Source of the DNA: Nereocystis luetkeana
Lineage: Eukaryota; Sar; Phaeophyceae; Laminariales; Laminariaceae
DNA length: 64,000 bases
Direction of reading: 5' to 3'
NCBI GenBank assembly: GCA_031213475.1
Contig: JARUPZ010000024.1
Span: forward strand, 2,453,403 to 2,517,402
Below are positions 11,436 through 22,700 of this stretch, piece by piece. The number at the start of each line of letters is the position of its first letter. Position 1 is the first letter of the stretch. A program made the position numbers and the translations under genes. The notes under the pieces are model-generated. The model saw only the letters and a program-made list of their open reading frames with translations, did not search any database and had not been told where the DNA came from.

Positions 11436-12870
11436 GTTACGCAACGCTCCCTCCCTCCCTCCCTTGCCCCCAGTAGGCACTCTTCCGCCATTTTTCGGTT
11501 GTCTGGCGTGTTGATTCTGGTTTTCACGTGTGGTATATTCGTATATCATGTGTGTGGTGGAAGAAGGAAACCGAGCAAAGGGGGGTTTCTCGCAGGTTTA
11601 TACGTGGCGACGTAAAGCCACGACGACCGTGGGTTCGTATATATGTTCATATCCTGCCCGCGAAGCTACGAATATGTACGATAATCTGATGTCGACGTAC
11701 GAGTACGGTATACCTGTTACCAGGTATGATACGAGTATGTATCGTACGAGGATGCGGCTGCCGCAGCTTTCTGTAGGCGTCAGGCAACCCTGGTTGTTCG
11801 TGTGCTGCAGAGTCTTGCCGCTACTATGTTGCTACATATGTACCGGTATGCTGTAGTTTAAGTCATTGCAATACGAAAACCATGGTGTAGTACATGTCAG
11901 TTCCGCAACGCTCCCTCCCTGCCTTGCCCCCTGTAGGCACTCTTCCACTTACTGCAGTTTCGGTTGTCTGGCGTGTTGATTCGCGTGTGGTAAATATCAT
12001 GTGTGTGGCGGAGGAAGGAACTCGATCGAGCAAAGGGGGGATTCTCGCAGGTCATACGAACATAGCGACGTAAATCCATGACGACCTTGGGTTTGTATGT
12101 TGATGTCCTGCCAGCGATATGAATGCGATAACATGATGCCGACGTACGGTACACCAGGTACCGTAGTATGATACGGGCATGTATGTACGAGGATACGGCT
12201 GCTGAAGTTTTTTTTTAATGATCACTTTTGCTTTCCAGCCTAACTCGTACCTGGTAGGAAGTTCTACCCTCAGCGATCTTCTTCTGGACATGATCTGCAG
12301 ATCCCACCTGGTGAAACATATATGTATGATCTAGATCATGCAGATCCCACCCACCGAAACATGTATGTAAGATCTAGATCATGCAGATCCCTCCAGGCAT
12401 ATATGATTTAGTCCTAGCAGATCATATACCTGGTACATATCACCAGTCAAACATGTGCGGATCAGGCAGATCACACTGATCATGCCCGGGCAAACGTGTG
12501 CGTAAGATCTAGATCATATTGATCCCACACACAGAAACATGTACCTGGTACATAAGATCTAGATCATACAAATCCCACCCAGGCAAACGTGTACATAGGA
12601 TCTACATCGCACAGATCCTATACAGCAAACATGGTCTAGATCCCGCAGCTCCCAGTAGATCAGGGATCTATCTGCCCCAAAAGAACTAGATCCCGAAAAT
12701 GGGATCAGATCTGTGCTAGGTGTGAAGCTTTATGTAGGCATCAAGAAACCCTCCTGGTGTTTGTGTGCTGCAGAATCTTGCCGCTGCTACGTCGTACCAG
12801 GTACTTAGTACCGGTATGCTGGAGTTTAAGTCATTGCAGTACGAAAACCGTTGCGTAGTACATGCCAGGT
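11436..12870. repeat. Tandem segmental duplication (~470 bp) with an internal satellite
   Basis: The block at about 11,436-11,890 recurs at about 11,908-12,200 and continues at about 12,720-12,870. The second copy is split by a GATC-rich satellite. TACCWGGTA words lie at 11,718, 12,248, 12,427, 12,542 and 12,795. At 12,795 the sister copy, near 11,845, lacks the 7-bp insert. Confidence 0.75.
12290..12700. repeat. GATC-rich minisatellite (~55-bp units)
   Basis: Units contain AGATCTAGATCATGCAGATC followed by CCACCC and AAACATGTATGTA. One unit carries TACCTGGTA at 12,542 where the next has the uninterrupted GTACATA. Related AGATCATCTAGAT sequence occurs at 15,415-15,600, 24,380-24,615 and 48,600-48,745. 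Confidence 0.75.
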
Positions 12871-13080
12871 ATCTGGTACAGGCAGTGCACGACGAATTGC
12901 AATCTTCAACTCACTAAGTACCCAGCAGGTATGTACATGCCGCGGTTGCTGTGCATGAAACCTGGTGCTCATGACGATAATGCTCTTTTGTACGAGTAAG
13001 GCACCGCAGCAGCAGCATCAGCAGCAGCGTCAGTATCGTGAGGAACGAGCACAAAACAAGATCAACAGAGCGCGTTTCAC

Positions 13081-13419
13081 CTTGATCGTCACGGCTGCCG
13101 CAGACGAGAAAGTTTCGGCGTCGATCGACGCGGGCAGCTCCACCAGCACGTACACGTCCTCCTCGTCGTATTCATCTTCGCACTCCACATTGTCAGGGTA
13201 CTCCTCTTCCTCTTCCTCCTCCTCCTCCTCCTGCTGCCCCGAAGTATTGCTACTTTTACCCTCGCCAGCAGGATTCTCTAGCTGCTTTCCGTCGACCTCA
13301 CCGCCCCGCGCTGCCCTCTGGGCCCGGTCTGGCTTCTCCCGGCGGAACATAGCGACCACGTGCAAACAGCCGTCCCTATTTCCCCTGGTGATGCGCAGGT
13401 GCCAAAGATTTTTCGACAC
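13081..13419 (-). CDS. TFIIIC subunit 6-like protein, N-terminal exon (partial gene)
   Basis: A minus-strand frame begins with ATG at 13,419. It reads a basic N-terminus, a run of about ten Glu, then DEEDVYVLVELPASID and ETFSS. The acidic run followed by a (Y/L)VLVEL(S/P)..ID core is the start of the TFIIIC subunit 6 family (human GTF3C6), a small subunit of the complex that binds the internal promoters of tRNA genes for RNA polymerase III. The exon ends at 13,081 with AAG followed by gtgaaa, a plausible donor in the middle of the conserved domain. The 3' exons should lie below 13 kb but were not found. The gene is divergent from TRM5, 173 bp away. It could instead be chance coding in a GAG repeat, but the match beyond the acidic run argues against that. 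Confidence 0.5.
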
Positions 13420-13592
13420 TGCGCTACTGCGCTACGAGATGTCTCTCGGATCAGTTATCAGTTGATCAGTCGAGGGTGTTCACATAGATAATATGGCTTT
13501 CTTTATGCGGGCGGTTGAACATGCTTCGTTCAGCGTAGCCCGGCCGCCACAGCCTGCAGCCACAGGCACCAGCGATACACGTCGAGAAGTGC
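13420..13592. promoter_or_regulatory. Bidirectional promoter region between two tRNA-related genes
   Basis: Only 173 bp separate the presumed ATG of the TFIIIC6-like gene (-) from the first ATG of TRM5 (+). No TATA box was identified. Shared regulation is inferred from the spacing alone. Confidence 0.4.
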
Positions 13593-13696
13593 ATGTTGCG
13601 CGTCTCGCGTCGGATGCACAGTAGCGCAGCAGTGGCTCTCCTTTCGGCGCCGTCGTCCCTCTCCACCCTCTGCTGGCTCACCCCTCCCCAGATTCC

Positions 13697-13730
<34 letters not shown>

Positions 13731-16700
13731 CATCACCTCTCTTTCAAACCCCGACTTTCGGCGGCCCCGCTTCGCCGATTGCTGTACAACGCACGTAGCC
13801 GTCTGCCTCGCTCCTCCTCTCACCAAGGGAGCTTTAGCGAAGGGCCCCTCTACAGCATCGTCGACTGTCACGAACACCCGGTCGTCACTCCCCAGCTCCA
13901 GCGGCCGTCGACAAGGAGCCGAGGCTGCCGCCAGCAGCAGCAACAGCAACATCAGCAGCGGCGGCGGGACCGTTTTTTCACCCGCGAAAGCAGTGTTGTC
14001 CCTACAGCTACTACTGCAGCTGCTGAAGGGTCATCGCCAACGTCATCTGCTTTGCTGAAGAACATGGCTGGCAACGACACCCCAACCGGTGTCGGTCACG
14101 AGACGGGAGGTGGGGGGGTAGTTGAGGAAGGAGAGCTAGTCCTGAACAGGGAGGAGTTCTCGAAGGAGATGTGCGTGGTGGCTGTCAAGGTGCCCGCGAA
14201 GCGAACGAGGTCAGTTTTTTTTTTGTGGAGAAACGGAGTTTTTGCGCCAGCGTTGGCATTAGCGTTAGCGTTATGGCTAGCGTTAGCGCTAGCGTTAGCG
14301 TCAGCGTTAGCGTTAGCGTTAGCGTTAGCGTTAGCGTTAGCGTCAGCGTTAGCGTTAGCGTTTGTGTTAGCGTGAGAGTTGGCGTTGGCGTCAGCGGTAG
14401 CGTTCACGTTAGCGTTAGGGTTTGCCTTTGCGTTAGCATTAGCGTCAGCGTTTGCGTTAGCGTTTGCGTTAGAGTTGGCGTCAGCGGTAGCGTTGGCGTT
14501 AGCGTTAGTGTTAACGTTAGCATTAGCCTTAGAATTGTCGTTGCCGTTGGCGTCAGCGGTAGCGTTAGCGTTAGTTGGCGTTGGCGGTAGCGTTAGCTTT
14601 AGAGTTGGCGTTAGCGTTAGAGTTGGCGTTAGCGTTGGCGTCGGCGATAGCGTTGCCGTTACCGTTGCCCTTACCGCTACCGTCATCGTAGGCCTTAGGG
14701 GTAGCGGTAGCCGAATCGCTATATTTTCTGTAGCTTTATTTTCGGCGTCAAAACCTCAGTGCGAGAAAACCGGCGTCAAAAACTCAGTGGGAGAATGTCC
14801 GTCTGGTGCTGCTACTGCTGCTACTCGTAGCCTCAGCGCCACGTTGGCCGGTACAAGGTAGCACCACAAGACTACCAACAACATCAACAGCCACAACAAC
14901 AACGATGACGACGAAGACAACAACAACAACAATAAACTGCAACCTGCTTCACCACTACGATTGCAACTTGGAATATGACCAATATCGCTGAAAGTCGCAT
15001 GCACCCGTGGGAGATAGCCGGCCGGACCAACATGATGGTAACAAGGTCGTCGCCAGAGGAGTTGCAGGTCACTGAAAAAAAACGTAAAAAAGTTTGCCAG
15101 ACACCAGTGCCGGTGGCATAGCAACACCTCCTGTCCCTCCTCGTGCTGCTCTACGTAGACCCCCCCCTACCTGGAGGTTCCGAACATCGGACACCCATCA
15201 TCCAACAATCTACCTGGTACCTGGTACGAAGTATCCTCCATCACCCACTATCCATCGTCCAACTATCCAATCATCCATCAATCCGTTACCCACCACGAAC
15301 GAAGTCCGCGGAGTCTTGACCCCCCATCTACTAGTAAGCTATCATGCAGTTTCTAAACCCCGCAACCCTTCCCCACGTGGTTCGTGGGGCGATTAATAAT
15401 ATTGCATGCCTTGGACATCTATAGATCATGATCTATCTATCTACAGATCATCTAGATAATCTAGTTCCTCACCTGCCGCTGTGAGAGATTGTGCGGGATC
15501 TGTACGTGCGGTACATATCCAAGCTGGGAAATACGTGCTATTAATAGATCATGCAGACTATACGGGGGCCCCACCTGTCAAAACATGAGCTGTCGTGAGT
15601 GAAGCACTATCGCTACCAATAGCAGATCTGCCATTAAAAATATCCGCAAGGTACATCATCTACTGGAAAACGATGATATGCCAGAGGTGTGGAATGTTGC
15701 ATCTCAGATGGGACGATTTTCTTTCGCAAGCTTGTTGGTCTGCCTGTCTGCCTGCCTGCCTGTTTGCCTGCGCACGTGGGGAACGATTCACTAGGCTTGG
15801 GAACGGACGGTCCGGTCCGGTGGACGAATGGCCGTGTTCATGGATGAGTTTTGCCGAGAGGCAAGCTCGCCTCTGTGGAAACCAAAGCCCACTCCGACAC
15901 CGCGGGGAGTTCTGCTTTTTGCGCGTACGGACGCCATTAACCCTTTAACTACTGCAGTCCCGTTTGGGGGGCAAACCACTTGGAATTAGATCGACCTTGA
16001 GAGCGGATGGCGAACGAGCCCATGAACGGATGGAGGGTAGATAAAACGTGCCATTAATATGTGAAGTAAAATGCCAGCAGTGTTGACGACTTGGGCCCGG
16101 CTCCGACAAAATGTGTTGGTGGTCCACACTCCCTCCGCTTCTATTTCCTCATTCCGGGGCTAGGGCGGTAACACGTGTCAACGGCAGGCTTATACTGTAG
16201 TATAGATCTTCCTGCGGTATATGTATAACGTATGTTTGTCAAATTTTCGTAATTTTGCCAACTTTTCTCTTCGTACACAGCACTTTTCGGCAAAACACCA
16301 AATGTTCGGGCACACGAAGCCCGGCCGGACACATTGGTCCAGGTCTCGGCGCGATCCGTGCACTCTAGAGCGCGTGGCAGGCGCCCAAACTTTTTTTTTC
16401 CGGCGGGAGTGGATAAGACGATTTCCCTGGTTTCGATACGAGAGGCCTTATTCATTCGTACGTACCTCTGAAACGTCGTCATTTTTTTGGTCCTTCATAT
16501 ACTCGTAGTACCTACCGGTACGTTTTTCTGCGTCTGAACACAACACAGGCAACAGACAACCCAATACAGCAGCAAAGCAGAGAGCGTGGTTAACCCCAGC
16601 TGCATACAGCACTGCAACCCTGCCTTCCAGCAGCAGCAGCAGCACAGTGATCAGTCACGGGCACGTGTGGCAGGTCTACATGCTGCTGTATTATTGCTGT

Positions 16701-19700
16701 GGCTATCTGCTTTTTTTCTGACCCGAGATCGACCATCCGGCAACAACACACCTCTCTCTCTCTGCTTCTTCTACGTATTGCCGTGTGTGATCCAACAATG
16801 TCACTGCTCCAGCCGTGCTCGACACAGTGCGCCAACACCAGCAGGTAGCGTACTATGCACATGTGGCAGATCCGCGCTGTACTCTCAGTACTACAGCAAG
16901 CAGTGGTGTTTGTTGCTGTTGTCTTCGGCACATTGGCCTATAGTATGCACGTACCTGCTGCATGCAGTGTGTGACCGGCATTTTTTACTCCGTACCGATC
17001 ATCTCCTAATCGCAGCAAATCATTCCTACAAGCATCGCGTACAGCAGCATTCGTACAAAAATACTCTAAGTTACGGACTGCTGTGTGCCCTACACTGCTG
17101 ACCGATCCTAGAGGCAGCCGAAGGAGCACCAGTACACGTTCCTTTGTCGCAGTACGCGTATCTTATGCTGTCGTATCATATCACATGGCATTTTAAAGCA
17201 GTACTGTACATGCTGTTATATCCTGCGATGTGTTTTAGATTGCGTGAAAACACACAACGTGTCAGTGTGTGAGAACTGCTGTATGTAGCGTATGTATGAT
17301 CGATGACAAACTGCGCTTGATAATTATATTTTTTTCGTTACTTCTGTATCGAGGTTCGACTGGGACGATCCTTGCTCTTTTCTTTTATTCAAATTTCCCC
17401 CAGTACATTATAATAATCGTATTAATAGTATCATACGACAAATAAACCGATTTGATGCACATGACGACCACAACCAACATCCCTCCATATCATCCACCAG
17501 AAAAACAACCACTCCCTCCTGAGAAGCATCTACAAAAAACCCGCTGTCCACACCCACCTTGCTTTTCTGACCTGCTATTTACGCGTGTGATACACTTAGC
17601 TTACGTACAAGTTGTGTGTTGTCACGCAATAATGCCACGGAGTTTGGGTGCGCATACGCTTGGCGTATGTTCATACACCTCAACCTTTCACAGTTTAGTT
17701 ATAGTTGCTCCCAATACTTGGGACTAAATCAAAGTATGTTGGGGAAAATGCTGTAGGTACTACTTCGTGCACTCGCAGTATTCCGAGTTTTCACTGCAGC
17801 AGCAGCAGCAGCAGATAGATACTACTGCGAGTACTCGCAGTATTACTGCGTAGTAAATCGAGGTTCTGTACTACTACTATACTCCGTATATTGATACTTA
17901 TCTCCAATTATTTTCAAACTTTGGAAATTATGGAAAGGAAAACTCTCCGACAAGAATGAGCCTCCTACTGTAAGGTAAGGAGAAAAATTAGGGTCCGCGG
18001 GTTACGAATCGTGTTCCAGGAGCTCGGAATAATAAGGAAACGCTCGAATGCAGCGCCTGCGCCAGTTTCGTGCCCGGGTTGGGGTTAGGGTTTGGGTTGG
18101 GGCTTGGGGGTTAGGGTTGGGGCTTGGGGGTTAAGGTTGGGGTTTGGGGGCTAGGGTTGGGGTTTGGGGGTTAGGATTGGGGCTTGGGGGTTAGGGTTGG
18201 GGCTTGGGGGTTAGGGTTGGAACTTAGGGGTTAGGGTTGGGGCTTGGGGCTTGGGGGTTGGGTGTACCCCCCGTGTGCCTTGATCCCCACCGTCGAAAGT
18301 TATTCCTAGCCCGGGAATGGTGAAGAGTCAGCGACCCAACCCCTGGACGATCAATCCCTCAGTCGTTGTCAGGAAGACTCTGCTAGGGTCCATGTTCATC
18401 CCGCGACATTTTTTATCTGGTTGTTCATCACGGTGGAGGCTGTTAAGTCAAGTAGATTTCGAGGAGAAAAGAAAAACGAAGCTACGCCACGGTCTACGCA
18501 CGTACAGCCCCCGAAACTGCCGAAGGCCAACCCGATCATATGGAAACCTCCAACCCTGTATTTATTTTCTTTTTTTCCAGCGGGGTGTAGGTGCGGTTGT
18601 CGGTTGTGGGAGGAGCTTTTGGACGCGCACCACCGTAAGGATGTGGATAAACATATACAGCGTATTACGTGAAAAACCGTTCGACTGAAACGCCAACCCG
18701 ATTATGTGGAAACCCCCGACCTTGTTTTTTTTTTGCTGCAGCGAGGTGCAGGTACGGTTGAGGAAAGAGCTGATGAACGCGCGCCACCGCAAGAACGTGG
18801 AGCGTTGTTCCGGTGACGATAAAAGCCGGCTCTTGCTCCTCAGCACGGGCGTGACGGACCCTGATACCCTCGAAGGCATGAAGACGAATAACCTGCAAGA
18901 GCGACTTTTTTTTCTCGGACGGGGAGGGGGGTCATTGTTCTTTGTTGCTGTTGTTTGTCCCGAACTTTTTTTGTTTTGCAGGAAGGCGTGTTTCGTGACA
19001 GGAGCCGGATCTTTCCCCTTAGCCTGTTGTGTGTTTTTGTGGCCCACAAAATGTGTATGTGTATGTTTGTGTTTGTGGTTTCCCCCCACACAACCATTGT
19101 TCCAGAATATAAATGGTTTCGGCGCTGACGCGGCGGCATTGCGAAGGGAGACGCAAACGCCCCCTCCCTGCGGCCATGCATAGTATGGAGTACCCCCCCC
19201 CCCCCCCCCGTGTCCCTCTCTCTCTGTTGTGTGTTTTGTCGTTCGTACTTTGTGTTCGCTAGCCTTCGTGTGTGCGTGATATGATAACTTCCAGGTATAT
19301 GTGTGTATGTTCCTCGGCCCCGCTCCCACGCCAACAAAAAATATGTTTCAGTCCATGCGAGGGAAATTTCAGGGCCACAGCGGCGGCGCTTGAGAGGGTG
19401 GCCGAAAACCTCTCGTCGCGACACCAGAAAATAAATTAATTAATTGACGCTATCATCAGTGCGTGCAAGTCCGCCCCACACGCGGTTGTCAGTGGGATGC
19501 AGCTCGCCCTTCAAGCAACTCGCCGAAGAACACGTCGCATTTCGCTTCGCGCTTGTTGCAAGCAATGTCTGCCTGGTCGGTGAAAGCCCCGACGTGCTCT
19601 CCGTCCCGGCATTGTGGAGTTGCGAGGGTCTATGATCATGCTACGATCATACGACTACGACCGTGCATGATATCGAGTATACCCCCCCTCTCCCCCTCTC

Positions 19701-22700
19701 TCCTTCTTTTTCCTCTGCGTTGCGTGTTTGTGTTCGACAACCTATGAGTATGTGTGTGTGTTTTTAGCTATGCGTGTGTTTTGATCTCCCACAAAAAACG
19801 CTGTATCTACTAAAATAAGGTCTCAGTGCGGAAGCGGCGGCGTTCGTCAAGGGGGACGAAGAATTATCTACCACCACCTTCAACGTCAAGACAGACTACT
19901 CCATGCTCGGCGTGGAGGAGGTGAGCTGCAAGCCCTGCGTTGTCTTGTGTGCGACTCCTGAAGTGGCGTAGGGGGTGGTGTAGGGGGGGAGGGGGGGGGG
20001 TTACTCGATAGGAGAGATGTACTCGATACGCTGTCTTGTGTGCCACTCCTAAAGTGGTGTAGGGAGTGGTGTAGGGGGGGAGGGGGGGGGGGGGTACTCG
20101 ATAGGAGGGATGTACTCGATATCATGCATGGCTGTGGTCGTATGACCATAGACCCTCGCATCGCTACAATGCCGGGACGGAGCATGTCGGGTTTTCACCG
20201 ACCAGGCAGACATTGATTTGCTTGCACCAATCACGAAGCGAAACGTGAGGTGTCCGGCGAGTCGCATGAAAGTCGAGTTGCATCATACTAAGAACCGCTT
20301 GTGAGGCGGACTTGCATGTGGATGACAGCTTCAATGAGTTGATTTAATTTCCGATGTAGCCACTTCCAGAGACGGCAATGGGAGTACTATGTAACTGCCT
20401 CGTGGCTACCTTACCATGAACACTACGTGATACGACCATTCCCTCTTGTGTGGGTGGTGTAGGGCGGCGGGGTAACCTCGAGACTCGAGATTTCTAGAAG
20501 GAAACGCGATTCATTCACGTCCTGGTTCCACAGACGAGGCGGGGAGGGGAGAGGGGGGGCGGGAGGGAGGGAGGCAGAGCGGGGAGAGGGGTGGTTTGAT
20601 CCTGTTTCATGGTTCCTTGTGAAACTTTGTTGTTGCTTTTGTCTTGGTTGTTGATTCCGTCTGAGACACTCGTTTTTTTGGGGGAGGGGGTAATATCTCT
20701 TTTGTGGAGTCAAGTGTTTTTTTTTTTTTCCAGCTCTGTTGTTTTCCCACTATTTTTTGCTCGACCTCACCCTTTTTCCTTTGTTTTTGTCAAGCCTTCA
20801 GTACTCCAACCTTTTTTCATTGCTGAAAAAACTTTCTTTTTCAGCCCTACCGTATTTTTGTTTCATCCCCTGCTCTGTTTTATCCCTTGTCTTTCTTTCA
20901 TTGTTGTGCGGACGGGTGGTTCCAGGTGTTGACGCGCTTGCTGCAAGCGCGGCTTCCCGGGAAGGACCTCCCAACGTCGTTCGAGGTCGCGGGACATCTG
21001 GCACATCTCAACCTCAAGGACTACCTCCTACCCTACCAGAACATCATCGGCCAGGCGAGCTTAACCTCCGTGCACTAATTCCAAGTAGGCTAGCCCCTAG
21101 AAAGTGGGGGCTGTTCTCGAGCGGTTGACCTTTTTGTGTTGGGAGGTTCACGAGCAGTTTTTTTTTTTGTGCGTCAGAAGTGTTCCTCCTCTCTTGTTGC
21201 CTTTTTTGGTGTTGGTGTTGGTGGTATTGGTGGTGTTGGCTGTGGTGTTGCTGTTGGTGTTGGTGGTGATGGTGGGGGTGGTGGTGGGCGTGTCGTTGTT
21301 GGTGGTGGTGGTGGTGATGGTGTTGTTGCTGTTGTTGCTGTTGGTGGTGTTGTTGCTGTCGTTGGTGTCTTCTCACCATAAACAGGTGTTTTTATAAACT
21401 AGCCCCAGCGACGTCCCGCCCACCCGTGCTGATTTTTTGTTCCCCGGGAAGAGATGTCGCTTGTTCCGAGAAATGTAAAAGTTCTTTTCCCTAACGCAAC
21501 TAGTATTCGAGCAGAGAGCATAACCCCCCCCCCCCCCCCCGCCCCTCCTCCCCCTCCCCTCCAACGTGTGCCTCCATATTCCGATACTTCGCTCCCTGCT
21601 TCAGGTTATTATCGACAAGAACCCTAGGATCACGACCGTTGTCAACAAGGTGATGGGGATTGTGGATGCTTGGATGCATCATTTGCTGCCTGCTCTGCTC
21701 AAAATATATCACGGCTTTTCACGGGTCGGGTCAAACCTCGCGGGTCAGGTCGGGTAACGGTTCCCGAACCCGACCCATGATATTTTGAAAACCTCCTGAA
21801 CCGACCCGACCCGACCCCAGCCGTGATATTTTGAAAAGTTCCTGACCCGACCCCAGCCGTGATATTTCGAAAAGTTCCTGACCCGACCCGCGGGTTGGGG
21901 TCATGACCAGGGAGAAACCCTATATAATAATACGTGGACACGCTGCAAACTGTGCAGGCTTTTGTAGTGAGCGCGTTTTTCGTTGCGGGGGGTGAGGTGG
22001 GGTTACCATGTGTCTGTAGATACGCGGTGGTATGCACGGTACTATGAGGGTGATATCGTATCATACGTGTGATAAGACGCACCGTAACACACGGAAACAC
22101 ACGTGTGATAAGGTAACACACGGAAACACACGTGTGATAAGGTAACGCACCGTATCACAGGGGTGATAAGATAACACACCGAAACACACGTGTGGTTAGG
22201 TAACACAACGTATCACACCGGGTGATACGATAACACACCCCCTCGGACTGTTTTCCGGGCTGATTCAGCTCGACTAAGGGGAGAGTTCAGGCGCAGAGCG
22301 CTGAGTCCATGGGAATCTATCCATCAGAAGTTTTCGAAGCCACCTTTTTCCATTCATTGTGTGTGCCAGCTTTGTTTTCGGAGAAATTCAGCCCCGAAAT
22401 TCCCGCCAGGGGGTGTGTTATCTTATCACCCAGTGTGATAACGGAAGCATGCACCCAGTATACTACAAGGGCAAAACCAGGGTAACATGAATGCCAGGTA
22501 GAGAATGCCAGAGCGTTACCACGGTAATGCCATGTACATTCTAGTAATAGGTAAAAACGAGGACATTATTGACCCTATTAGGGCAAAAACTGCGGTCCCG
22601 TTTTGGGCACAACCCGCTCAAATTCTAAGTATCACGGGGGACCATAGTAAATAGGACCAAATAGTTTTCGTAAATATAGCGAATTTAGGTTTGTGTGTGT

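Noticed and set aside
14096-14861. Long open frames in all directions through the GTTAGC satellite
   Set aside because: A hexamer repeat stays open in several frames by composition. The products are Ala/Leu/Val or Asn/Ala repeats only.
16586-17101. 171-residue open frame on the + strand
   Set aside because: Cys/Leu/Ser composition, no domain, and it lies in TRM5 intron 1 among short direct repeats.
18070-18265. A true telomere or chromosome end
   Set aside because: The units are degenerate 18- to 20-mers and single-copy gene sequence continues on both sides.
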